Shown here piece after piece: positions 10,345 through 20,121 of a DNA stretch of 64,000 nucleotides. The stretch lies in assembly GCA_031771865.1 (NCBI GenBank), contig JASISA010000009.1, forward strand, positions 558,001 through 622,000. The letters run 5' to 3'. How positions within the stretch are numbered: position 1 is the stretch's first letter; each line of letters opens with the position of its first letter. Source of the DNA: Nothophaeocryptopus gaeumannii (taxonomy: Eukaryota; Ascomycota; Dothideomycetes; Mycosphaerellales; Mycosphaerellaceae). A program made the translations under genes and the position numbers. A model generated the notes under the pieces. That model had not been told where the DNA came from. It ran no database searches and saw nothing but the letters and a program-made list of their open reading frames with translations.

Positions 10345-11447
10345 ATGATCATGCAGGAGCTTTGTTTGGCAGCACAGTTCCACAACGGCCGCCTTGATAG
10401 CACTCAGCTCTATCAGAGACTCGCCGTGGGACTCATACCAAGAACACAAGCAGCGCAATCTTCAGGGAAAGGCGATACCGACAGTACTCCGGTCTTCACG
10501 ACGTATCAAGAAGCTATCGAGAGTCTACAGCCTAGGAAGAGGAGAAAGGTGTCGAAGAAGCTGGCGGTTGTTGAGGAGGATCTTGGGGCTGCACAGGATG
10601 AAGTCTTTGCTTCCACAGAACGGCCTTCAGTGTCTAATGAAAACGCATCGGTCGCGAACGAGCCACAATCTGAAGAGCAGCCTTCTGCTCCAACTGAGCA
10701 CCTCCCGACTCCCGAGTTTCGGAGCACCAGCTCCCACCCTCTACGGGCCTATAAATCCGCGAGCCGGAGCCGCCGAACGACGTCGTCGAATTCAATCAGC
10801 TTGACGCTTACGAACGACTGGTCTATGTTAAGAGACTCACTCGAAAGAAATACCGTGAGACGAACCTCGCTCATTCAGATGCCCTAGGGAAGCTCGGTGC
10901 TGCGTCAAAGCGCCACCGAAAGTCTCGAGCGAAGAAGGTCAAATGGAAAAAGGTCTATAAAGCTTGGGCCCGCCCATATGGCGCACCGACTCTTTGTGAA
11001 GAACAGCTTCAGGCGCACTTTGAACGTGGTGGTGATCTGCTTGACGAGGCAGGAGAGGCGTTATTTGAGGACACAGATTGGGGTTTCGAAAACAGCGGCG
11101 ACGGCAAACGGGATCGGGGTGATGAGTTCGACAGGGGAGATTATGCAAGTGATGGGCTTGGATACAGGATATCAGGGCAGAGCTTTGTGATGTCTGCGGT
11201 ATGCGACATTGAATCATACACGATTATTTCCTTCGGCTCGGGTTGATACTCGATCACTCTCTCGCAACAAGAAGCAGAAGAAGAGCAGAGCTTCGAATGG
11301 GTCACTGTTTCTCCGGCTCCTTCGACGCCTATTTTGTTCTTGGATGAGAAAGTCATCGACGCCACGGCTGCGTACAAAGAAGCCAGAAAGACCACGAATG
11401 GCATCTGGGAGGATATGCGCTCAATACGAACAGACGTGCGTGCTTGA
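10345..11447 (+). pseudogene. Unrecognised Lys/Arg-rich protein, probably frame-broken near 10740-10760
   Basis: From ATG 10345 one frame encodes MIMQELCLAAQFHNGRLDS, a basic PRKRRKVSKK nuclear-localisation-like cluster, and an acidic Glu/Ser stretch as far as about 10740. From 10755 a different frame carries clearly coding sequence (EPEPPNDVVEFNQLDAYERL, then KRLTRKKYRETN and KSRAKKVKWKKVYKAWARPYG). No plausible intron bridges the two; a 1-base loss or 2-base gain does, near a GCCGGAGCCGCCG slip-prone run. Further on a 90-bp phase-0 intron (11199-11288, GTATGC..GCAG) leads to SFEWVTVSPAPSTPILFLDEK and a stop at 11445-11447. Function unknown; basic composition suggests a nuclear protein. Confidence 0.5.
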
Positions 11448-11566
11448 GCTGGTCTTTGAAGAATTGCGATCTCATTTGCCAACCGCCTCGTCTCATCTAT
11501 CCTCCTCACCATAACATCAAACGGAACTCTGTAGGGTATAAGGCTTCATTGGCCGAGCAGTCCCAA

Positions 11567-13243
11567 CTAGCGAGGCCGGCATAAAGATCGATCATGATTT
11601 CCCGGACGAGACAATCCCTCATATTTCCTCGGCGCAAACAATGGAAACGACCCACTCAACACAGCCCTCAAAAACGCCACGGGAGCATTCGCAGACCCGG
11701 CGTAAGAGGTGGATGTATCGGTTAGATAGGCGCATGGGACGGAATCAAATTTGACGATTCCGTAGCCTACCAGGAGGAGGGATGTGATGGAGATCCAGAC
11801 TGCGACGTTGGTGATGAGGGGAGGGACGGAGAAGTCGAGCCACCATAACCCCACAGCCAACACCGGAGCGGCGATGTAGTATCCCAATAGCTTCTTCCCA
11901 GGCTCTACGCGCCTCCCTAGCTTCGCCTCGATCTTGGAGATGTGGACGTCGTAGTGGCGGGGGATGAATGTGAAGAATGTTCCGACCCCGATAGCGAAGA
12001 AAGTCAAGGAAGAGTGTTGCTGGGTGAAGTGGAAGTTCTCGTGATAAACAATGTGGAGGGCTTCGGCGAAGAGGTAGATGAAGCCGAAGGAGACGGCGGC
12101 CATGAGGGCGACGAGGAAGACCAGGGGTTCGGGGAACCAGAGGCGGAGACTGGAAAAAAGGTCAGCTTGATCAGGTGGTAAATGGGTTGGAGCATTGGGC
12201 CTACGGCAGGATTAGGTGGTGTCGAATGAATTCTCGGATAGTAGGCAGGCGAAGCTCATCGTCGAGTGAAAGGCCTTTGTAGCCTGTCGACTTCTCGATC
12301 TCACAGAACTGCTGCCTTAAGACCAGCGCCGGTCGGCTTTCTCTCATAAAAAGCAGAGGATGGCAGAGCGCTGAGGATGGCAGAGCCGTAGTAGATCCAT
12401 GGCCTACAAATCTCGGTCAGCCTCCTCAGCCTTACGTTAGGGATCTTGAGCCCGATATACGAACCCACAGAGTTCTCACTCAAGTATGTTGCAACAGGCG
12501 GGCCAAGCGCGAGCGCGAATATCGTCACAACCACCCAGATCTGGATGACCCAGATCCTGGACTTGGCATCCCAGATGTTCTCAATACTGCCAACAGCAAC
12601 GACCGTAGGCATTGCCGAAAAATACCCCTAAACAGATCCAGCCAACAACAACAGCATGCACCGTCGGACTCGCCCCAATGATGAGACAACTCACCGCAAA
12701 CCCCATCGCCCCGATAACATGAATCGTGATCCCACCAAAGCCCTCAGCTACGGGCGGAAACACCAATCCACCCAGCGCTTGTCCAAGGAAATACAACGTC
12801 ACGAAACAGAAGATAGCCAACTCTTGATCGATCACTACATCTGCCTTTGTGTATCGTGCCACCGAGGATCCGGTATTAAAGACCAAAGTAGTGAAGAGTT
12901 CGAGCAGACATATGATCGCGGAGTCGTAGATTCTCCTCGAAAGCGGCCAGTGACGAGGGCGGATGATACTATCGGGTTGCCAAGTGACGATACCGCGGGC
13001 GTCGACGTCCAGTTGTCTCTCTTCCAAGGAGTGGAGGACGGAAGAAAGGATCGTTTGGATTGGTGTGGGAGAGGAGGTGGGGGCATTGTTTGACAAAGTC
13101 TTCGATAGAACTGCAGCCGGAGTGTGCGAACTCGAAGATTTTTGGTAACTGGCGGAGGCGAGCGTTTGTGTACTCGTGTGCTCGGTGATCGCGAGAGTGC
13201 GCGTTTTGTCGTTGTTGGATTGGAAGTCCAGTTCGGGAAGCAT
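11567..13243 (-). pseudogene. MFS transporter (polyamine/multidrug DHA1-like), several frameshifts
   Basis: Read from ATG 13243, a Ser/Thr-rich N-terminus precedes TM1-TM4 (RHWPLSRRIYDSAI, GQALGGLVFPPVAEGFGG). The TM4 frame then needs one base removed at GGGG (12625-12628) to reach AMPTVVAVGSIENIWD. Canonical introns follow at 12460-12404 and 12204-12150. Between them a 17-bp tandem duplication plus another indel breaks the frame before MRESRPALVLRQQF and EIEKSTGYKGLSLDDELR, both family hallmarks. The last exon, 12149-11567, is well kept (ALHIVYHENFHFTQQHSSL, YAGSANAPVAFLRAVLSG) but loses frame again after FPLFA. The family exports polyamines or drugs at the plasma membrane. At least two independent lesions make a pseudogene call strong. 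Confidence 0.8.
12356..12389. repeat. 17-bp tandem duplication inside the MFS relic
   Basis: GAGGATGGCAGAGC occurs at 12356-12369 and 12373-12386, a 17-bp period. It lies exactly where the protein frame is lost between WIYYGSAIL and the MRESRP block. Confidence 0.85.
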
Positions 13244-14726
13244 CTTGGAGATTGTCGTTGCGGCTTGGTATCCATCATTGTGAGTTGAGTCCCAGGCAGT
13301 CCGTGACGAACACAGTCAGTAGTAGGGCCGAACGAAGGCATGATGTCGTGCTTATTATAAGTCGCGAAATGCAGGCGAACTCTCAGCCGACTGGTAGCAA
13401 ATGTTTCTGAGATACACGCTGACCAAGCCTATAATGCGTTCTTGAGGTGCTGCCCTGCCGGGAGGGCTCTCGTATTGCGACCACTAGCCATCGCCATAGT
13501 CAATGCCTCTAGACCTAATCATTAGTTGAAACATGAATGAACTTTCTCTGGATGTCGCAAGAGCTAGGGATGCGATCATGGATCACAATCATCTCGTGCT
13601 AACCTGATTGGGCTTCACGTGATCATAGTATAAAGTCGGCCCTGATCAGCATAAGCATCCTAGCCTATAGGAGAGCGTGGATGGCCCCCCTTCTATAGAG
13701 CGCTTGCTTATATCTTACCTCGCACCCCCTCGTATACGCATATCGGCACGCTAGACACGTACTTTACGCACACCGACCAATGAGAGACCATAATTCCATG
13801 TTCCGTTATAGTCTTGGCAAAGCACATCGCAACGTCGATAATAGTAACATTTATGCATCGCTAGCGAGAGTACTATGCAATCGACCTATAGAAGGCGGCC
13901 CGCCTTCTGGAAGGGCATGGCGTGTCAATGGTCGTCCATCGTGTCTCGGATCCATCTGGCGGAAAGAACAATGTCTTGAAGGAAGACAATAATACCTTAT
14001 CCATGCGTGCACATCCGGGAATTGCCAAGGCCTGAAGTTCAGCGACTGCCTAGTTGTTCAAGCCCACTCCACTCAGCTGACCGTTCGAAGTGACTGTATG
14101 CATGTAATCAAGAGCAATTAGGAGACTCGGATGAGACACATCGAGAGTAGTGTGCTGCAGTATGCAGAAGCTTAGGATCCTCGAGTATCCAATCTTAGAG
14201 CGTCGGGGCCAGTCTTCCATCCCTATAATCTCAATACTCACTCATCAAACATGTCGCCATCTTACCCCTGCATACCATAGGGCAGGCCAAGACATTTACT
14301 ACTTCGAGCATGCCCCAGCTGGTAAGGCTGATCTTCGAAAGCCGATGGAAGCATGCCTCCGGTCGCTCCGTGAACAGCCGCCAGTGCCGACCATTGGCTG
14401 TTCATCGGGCAGAGATGCTATTCTGCGGCAGTTAAGGGGTTGGTAGCTTGAGCAATCGCCGGCGAAACAAACTCATCTTAGCAATGCTAGTGAGGATAGC
14501 GATTCAATAGTTGTTTGAGAGGTGATAGCGAAGAAGAGGGTTTGCAGGAAGCCGCAAGGTTGAAGAGGATCCAGTCTGTGCGCACGTGCGCGCGTTCGTT
14601 CCAATTTCAGAAGCCAGCTCTGCTCGCTATAGTCTATGTTCCTCGTTGTCAACTCCCCTCTTTCTTTGCAGAGGTCCTTTACCATCTTGATACGCTTACT
14701 TCATCTCTCCTGATTTTTCTTTTCCC
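13244..14726. other. Intergenic, 1.5 kb, no supported gene
   Basis: Stops are frequent in all frames and the longest open frames are about 100 codons or less without recognisable content. No repeat or element was identified. Confidence 0.5.
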
Positions 14727-15440
14727 TCAACACAAACGTCTCCCGACTCCAACCATCCACTTCGCCATCCTTTTACCCATGACCTGCAGCATAATGGACT
14801 CCAAAGTCGGATCCGGGTGCGGCTCGTGAAAGGCAATGCTACCTTTTCCGTCGCTGAAGCTCACTGCAGAGCCCGAAGCCTCGCTCACATTGAGTCCAGT
14901 GTCTCCAAGCGCCTGCACGAACGCTGGCCAGCGGACTTTTCCTTCGGAAGCTTGGTGGTCTTCGCTGGATGGGAACAACTTATGCAAGACGGCCAGGCTC
15001 TCTTGTTTGACAGCGATCTTGATCTTCACTGGTTGTGATGGCCGTGGTGCAGACGCAGAATCATCTGATGTAGCTTCGCTGATCGTGAGGTCCTTCATTG
15101 TAAAGGGTAACTTAAGCTTGGGCCTCACGGACGGCTTTCGCTTTTGTGCGCTTGTGTTTCTTGGGTTGAGCGGAGCTCCCGCTCTTGGTATCGTCCCAAA
15201 TGGTCTGCACCTCTGCCTCGAGCAGAGCCTTCATATTGGCTGCAGCTGCATTCTCTCGTGCCTTGATGGCCGCTTCGCATTCTGCCTGTTCTTCTGCGAT
15301 CGTGGCCAGGTACTTCGGTTCTGAGGTGAAGTCTGTCCGAACAAGCACTTGTGTGAAGTCATGTTGTAGTAAAGGATCAGGCTCGCTCAGCCGAATCACG
15401 CCTGCGAGGAAGCACGGGCTCTCTCACGAGGTCGGACAAA
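14727..15440 (-). pseudogene. Fungal FHxPHP-type hypothetical protein, frame-broken
   Basis: Minus-strand coding sequence begins near 15405 after a possible acceptor (CGCAG) with IRLSEPDPLLQHDFTQVLV and YLATIAEEQAECEAAIKAR, an Ala/Glu-rich helix and a Lys-rich stretch, ending at TAA around 15116. One base away the reading resumes as PKLKLPFTMKDLTISEA and continues to the family module VRWPAFVQALGDTG, SGSAVSF, GSIAFHEPHPDP and MLQVMGKRMAKW. The usual GW.RE.F ending is out of frame: SRETFVLRE can be read after a further 1-2 base shift near 14750. I know this module from abundant fungal proteins of unknown function; no biochemical role is established to my knowledge. Two shifts suggest a pseudogene. 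The 5' exon was not found. Confidence 0.55.
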
Positions 15441-15933
15441 GCGCGTGTCGGCCAAAAAAGCGATTGTGCAAGCGCAAGCGGAGTTCCCTCAAATGCGTGC
15501 AGTCGAATGCGTGTTTAGTTATCTTTGGTCGTGTATGGACAAGTGAGTGGCGACAGCACATGGAGGACCGAAAGTCTGAAGTCGAAATGGCGTTCCTGCC
15601 AAGGCCAAGAGCGGCACGTCCCGAAACTTTCGGATTGAGTGAATGTTGAAGCGCCGTACCGCCTCACCGCTGGAATGTTGCTTTCAGTTATCCTATCACT
15701 TCTTCCTAACATGCACGAGACTAATTCATCTCCTATGCACACACGCAGACGCATGCTCTCAAGATTTAGATATGTCTCTGAGCCGTGATCTGGAGCCACT
15801 CTAACTTTGACTGTGCCCCTGTGGGTCGTACGAAGGCCTCGACGATGTTCGGAATCTGATATCGATCCAGACAAGCACAAGTATGGACCCGAAAATGCCG
15901 AGAATCTGTGATAGATACTATACAAGCTCAGAC
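15441..15933. other. Intergenic, no supported gene
   Basis: Lies between the broken FHxPHP gene and the 3' end of RNASEH2B. A missing 5' exon of the former could lie here, but no ATG exon with a good donor was identified. Confidence 0.45.
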
Positions 15934-17274
15934 TCACTTCTTCGCAGGACCTTTCGTAAAGAAGCTGCTCATTTTCTTCATGCCTCTGGTGTCAGCCTTC
16001 ATCAGCTTCTTGACCCCCTGCGACATGCTCTTCTTCTTGGCCTCTTCTTCATCCTTCTTTCTTCGCTTCTCGGCATTCCGTTCTGCTGCTTCGTCGTCTT
16101 CTTCCGTGACACGCTTCCGTGAGATGTTGTTGCTTAAAGAACGCAGCGCCTCTGCATCTTTCTTGAGGGAGGCAACGTGGGTCAGGTGCTCATCCAGTGC
16201 TGCAAAATCGACGCCAACAACGCTGACATCTGCCAGAAGAGGTTCAATCTTCTTGCGAAGCTTGGCCAAGACGTAAGACGTGCAAATGAAGTTCAACGCC
16301 ACCCGTAATCGCAGCAAATCCGCAATGCCATCCGGCGCGACTGCAGAGTCTGTTTCAGGTGTGAAAGTGACCGATGTTGCCGTTGTGGAAACACTCGCAG
16401 TCGTTGTGTCCGAGGCGTCTGTGTCTTGTGACTGCACGTCTGAAGTGGGTCCGCATTCAGCGCCGGCTTCGGCATCGTCTGCTACAATGCTGATGCTGCT
16501 CTCGTCGCGCTTCATGCTGGACACGGGTACATCCAAGGCTTGCTTGATGAAGCGATCTTCCATGCTGGCTGGCAGACCTCTCGCAGTCATCCGCTTCGCT
16601 TTCGTCACAAGCTCCTTGACAAGCTTGGGTAGAGACATTGCGTACAGCTTCTCGTCGCCCATGTCCATGCAATAGCTGACGCTGTCTATCCTGCTCTCCA
16701 AGATGTTGAATAACTTTGCGGATGAGTCCGAGTCCATAACGCTTGCCAGGTGAGACGAGCTCTCGTTCATCTTGACAATGTAGTCTGATGCTGCCAGGAA
16801 CTCTTGGCCAGAGCTTCCAGAATTCCCAGTCAGTGCCGGTAGCAGCAGGAACAGCGGGTCGACGGGCGTCGCAACGAACATCTCCGGTTGCTGCAGGACA
16901 CATCCCTTATCTTGCTCCTGCTCCTGCTCTGCTTCATGCTTGGACTCCGCTGACGCATCTTGACTCTCTGTTGGCTGTGTTCCTACCCGATTCGGTGCAA
17001 GTAGCCAACTTCGTTGTTGCTTCTTTGATGCAGCTATCTTCGTGAACTCGTGGAACCCCTTGTTGGGACATACGAAGTACCGATTTGGCGTCGCTGTTGC
17101 AGGATTCGGTATCGTCGTAATGCGTGCTTCAGATGAGGCATCCTTTGGCAGTACAAAGACGTGTGGTGGTGGGTCTACGCTCGCATCCAGCTTCTTCAAT
17201 GTCGGCTTCTTCGTGGATGCCGTATCTTCACTCTTCTTGCCCACCGCGGGCTTCGTAGACCGTGTCCTGGCCAT
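15934..17274 (-). CDS. RNH202: Ribonuclease H2 subunit B (446 aa)
   Basis: Single exon from ATG 17274. Rnh202/RNASEH2B is a structural subunit of the RNase H2 complex, which removes single ribonucleotides and RNA/DNA hybrids in the nucleus. The N-terminal triple-barrel sequence is seen at residues ~38-130 (HVFVLPKDASSEARITTIPN, NRYFVCPNKGFHEFTKI, WLLAP), then MFVATPVDPLFLLLPAL, the helical part with LPKLVKELVTKAKRM, and a Ser/Thr-rich linker. The C-terminus ends MKKMSSFFTKGPAKK, close to a PIP box for PCNA, as in other eukaryotic B subunits. It diverges from MCM10 across about 300 bp with MluI-box-like sites. Confidence 0.85.
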   Translation of the reverse strand: MARTRSTKPAVGKKSEDTASTKKPTLKKLDASVDPPPHVFVLPKDASSEARITTIPNPATATPNRYFVCPNKGFHEFTKIAASKKQQRSWLLAPNRVGTQPTESQDASAESKHEAEQEQEQDKGCVLQQPEMFVATPVDPLFLLLPALTGNSGSSGQEFLAASDYIVKMNESSSHLASVMDSDSSAKLFNILESRIDSVSYCMDMGDEKLYAMSLPKLVKELVTKAKRMTARGLPASMEDRFIKQALDVPVSSMKRDESSISIVADDAEAGAECGPTSDVQSQDTDASDTTTASVSTTATSVTFTPETDSAVAPDGIADLLRLRVALNFICTSYVLAKLRKKIEPLLADVSVVGVDFAALDEHLTHVASLKKDAEALRSLSNNISRKRVTEEDDEAAERNAEKRRKKDEEEAKKKSMSQGVKKLMKADTRGMKKMSSFFTKGPAKK

Positions 17275-17577
17275 GGTTGTAGTATGCTAGATGTATGCTT
17301 CCTCTCCAACGGTGGTACATCCAAGAATGTTCCAAGCGGTGATGTTGCGATGTTGATGTGAATGCCAGAAATGGGTTGAAGATTGACTTTCACGCGACGC
17401 GACTCACACGCGTCGAGCTTGCCGAAGTCGAAATGACATGCAGGCATTTCGACGAGGGTTCCTGGTCTTGTATCACCAACAAGCACATCCTCCTTGCACG
17501 GCGCAAACAACAACACGAACTTTTGTACAGTACACCGCTGTATTCTTAGACTGCATCTTGTCCCATGAGCGCGCGCA
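17275..17577. promoter_or_regulatory. Bidirectional promoter RNH202/MCM10 with MluI cell-cycle box and two near-matches
   Basis: The 303 bp between the two divergent ATGs contain ACGCGT at 17408-17413 and two overlapping ACGCGA variants at 17392-17402. In yeasts ACGCGT (MCB) is bound by MBF and drives G1/S transcription of replication genes. The clustering of three such motifs within 22 bp between two replication-related genes is unlikely to be chance, but binding is inferred. Confidence 0.6.
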
Positions 17578-20121
17578 ATGGTCGTGGTCCGCGAGTCCCC
17601 GCGCGCTCAAGTCTCGCCCAGCAAGAGCAACGCCCAATGGCCGCCCCGATCTCCCTTCCAGGCACTAGTTTCTTCACCGAGCGGACGCAAGAAGTGCCAG
17701 GACTACAAGACTCGCGCAGATGATGAGGAGAGGTCGCCGTCGCCAAGCCCGCAGCGGAGGTCCATGAAGAGCTCGCAACTACTACAGCAGATGGCTGGCA
17801 CGAGCCATGAAGAAGAAGAAGACGAGGAAGAAGACGAGGAAGAAGACGAGGAGACACTGCAACTCAAGCTGCAGGAGATACAGGCGAAGTTGAAGCTCAA
17901 GCGGCTGCAGAGTGCACAGAAGAGGAGAGGTGGCTTCGACGGTAGACTAAGCGATGATTCTACACCTACACTGCGGCATGCGAGATCGTGCTCGCCGAGG
18001 AAGCTATACGAGTCCGCTCTCCCACAGCCGAGTGTCCAGGTAGCACTCTCGCCCGCCGCAGAAAACAGAGCCGCTGCAGAGCAGGTATCTCCAGCAAGAG
18101 CAAGACTTGGCCTCACGACAAACCCCAAGGCACATGATGTGTCTTTGAAGCGGGCTAGAGACGGCAGCCAAATCAAACGCACCACATCGCATCGATCGCA
18201 CGATAAGCTTCCGACAGATGCGCCGCCTTCAAAGAGCTTCGGTCAGCGACTGGCGGAGAGCAGGGATCGGGATGAACAGCATGAGGCGAAAGAGGCCCGA
18301 TTGAAGAAGGTTCGAAGTACCGGGTTTGGGCATATCAGAACAGAGCCCAGTACAAGTGCGAGACAGCAATCCACGCCTTTTGGCCAGAGACCGAGGTCAG
18401 AAGCAGACGGGCGACCATCTTCAGCTGGTTGCACGACCGCGTCTCTGGAAGACAGGGCGGAGAGCTCGATATCAAGGTCCGCATCTGCTAGGATACCTCG
18501 ACGAGACGAGCGACCTAAGCCAGGCGCAAATAAAGACTCACGGAGAAGCAAGTCACAGAACGGTACCGGACATGATGAAGGGGACAGCGATGACCTTTTG
18601 GGTGCCCAAAACACCGACCCGGATACTGGTTACGATCCTTACTCGAAGATCCACCTCAAACGACGCGATATACCACACACTACAATCGCGCGAGAGATGG
18701 AAACAAGAGAAGTCTACACATTGCCTCGATTACTGAAGGAGATCAAGGCGCCTGAGTACGGAGCGCCCGATTGCGAGTCAGACTACGTCGTGTTCGCAGT
18801 GCTTGCATCGAAGTCGAATCCACTAGATCATGCGACGACCCATCGCACTGCGGAACAACACAACTCGGAAGACAGGCTTGAAGCGCCGAAGAACAAGTTC
18901 ATGGTACTGCACCTATGCGATCTGAAGTGGGAGATCGATTGCTTTCTGTTCGGAACCGCCTTCAACCACTTCTGGAAGCTCACACCCGGAACCCTTCTGG
19001 CCATCATGAACCCCGCCATTCTGCCCCCGAAGGGCAATCAGCACAACGGCCGCTTCTCACTGAAGCTCGGTAGCTCTGAGGATGCTGTCATGGAGATTGG
19101 CATTGCGCGCGACTTGGGCTACTGTAGTGCCGTGAAGAAGAATGGAGAACCGTGTGGCGAGTGGGTCAACAAGCGCAAGACGGAAGCTTGCGAGTTCCAT
19201 ATTAACCTTCAGATTGAGAGAGCTCGCAAAGGGCGTATGCAGGTCAACAGCACTTTCACAGACGGCACGATCACGAATGGAAACAAGGACGACTGGATTA
19301 GAACTCGTGGCGTCCGAGATCCCGAAAAGCGGACCAAGAAGGTGCCAGGAAATTATCATCGCGAGTACGGGCAGCTTTACACAGTCAACACCGGACTTGG
19401 TAAGAGTGCTGCGAGTCTACTGGACGACGACGATAAGCGCATGTTCGATGGCATGACCGAAGCAGAAGCATCACGAAAACGAATCGCCAACGCCCAAAGA
19501 GAGCGTGACTTGCAAAAGCAGCTAAGTGAGCTGGGATCTGGAGTGGGCGCAGAGTATCTGCGCGCGCAACACAGCAAGACATCCTCATCAACAACGATTT
19601 CATCTTCCTCCTCGAGGATCAGACCAGCAGACTCGTCAGAAGAAGCCCGGCAATCCCTCTTCGCCAAAAAGTCCGCCTCAGAACTCGGCCTCCTCGGCAA
19701 AAAAGCTAGCGCAGCAGATCTAGCACCTTCCAAAGATCGCAGGAAACACTTCGGTCTGGGCGCCATCGCAATTTCCAACAATGGCACAACTCACAAGACG
19801 GCAGAACCTATGGGCTGGGGCGGCGCCCGAAAGGCAGGCTTACTTCAGCCTAAGGAGAATCCTCGCCTTGGGCCTCCTGAGCGCGGTCAGACCAGGCTTG
19901 AAACCCAGGTTGAGGGGAGGGGAGAGCCGCGGAGTAGTCTGGTCAGGCCGAGGAGCGAGATTAGTAGTATTCGTAGTTCTGGGAGTCAGAGTCCGACGAA
20001 GAAGAAGGCGAGGTTTGTGCTTGAGAAGAAGGGGATTAGGGAGCCGGGGAGAGAGAGCCTACCTGAGGGAACGAAGAAGATGACGAATGATAGTGACGAT
20101 GATGACTTGGATATTGTGTAG
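17578..20121 (+). CDS. MCM10: DNA replication initiation factor Mcm10 (847 aa)
   Basis: Single exon from ATG 17578. Mcm10 activates the CMG helicase at origins and links it to polymerase alpha. After a Ser/Pro-rich start there is an acidic run of 12-bp DEEE repeats and a coiled coil (residues ~79-120, LQLKLQEIQAKLKLKRLQ). The conserved core runs from about 352: DPYSKIHLKRRDIPHTTI, then the OB fold (YVVFAVLASKS, FMVLHLCDLKWEIDCFLFG, FWKLTPGTLLAIMNPAILPP) and the zinc finger near 514-540 (GYCSAVKKNGEPCGEW then ACEFH). A long basic, Ser-rich C-terminus ends DSDDDDLDIV. Length is within the range of fungal Mcm10. It shares its promoter with RNH202. Confidence 0.93.
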   Translation: MVVVRESPRAQVSPSKSNAQWPPRSPFQALVSSPSGRKKCQDYKTRADDEERSPSPSPQRRSMKSSQLLQQMAGTSHEEEEDEEEDEEEDEETLQLKLQEIQAKLKLKRLQSAQKRRGGFDGRLSDDSTPTLRHARSCSPRKLYESALPQPSVQVALSPAAENRAAAEQVSPARARLGLTTNPKAHDVSLKRARDGSQIKRTTSHRSHDKLPTDAPPSKSFGQRLAESRDRDEQHEAKEARLKKVRSTGFGHIRTEPSTSARQQSTPFGQRPRSEADGRPSSAGCTTASLEDRAESSISRSASARIPRRDERPKPGANKDSRRSKSQNGTGHDEGDSDDLLGAQNTDPDTGYDPYSKIHLKRRDIPHTTIAREMETREVYTLPRLLKEIKAPEYGAPDCESDYVVFAVLASKSNPLDHATTHRTAEQHNSEDRLEAPKNKFMVLHLCDLKWEIDCFLFGTAFNHFWKLTPGTLLAIMNPAILPPKGNQHNGRFSLKLGSSEDAVMEIGIARDLGYCSAVKKNGEPCGEWVNKRKTEACEFHINLQIERARKGRMQVNSTFTDGTITNGNKDDWIRTRGVRDPEKRTKKVPGNYHREYGQLYTVNTGLGKSAASLLDDDDKRMFDGMTEAEASRKRIANAQRERDLQKQLSELGSGVGAEYLRAQHSKTSSSTTISSSSSRIRPADSSEEARQSLFAKKSASELGLLGKKASAADLAPSKDRRKHFGLGAIAISNNGTTHKTAEPMGWGGARKAGLLQPKENPRLGPPERGQTRLETQVEGRGEPRSSLVRPRSEISSIRSSGSQSPTKKKARFVLEKKGIREPGRESLPEGTKKMTNDSDDDDLDIV

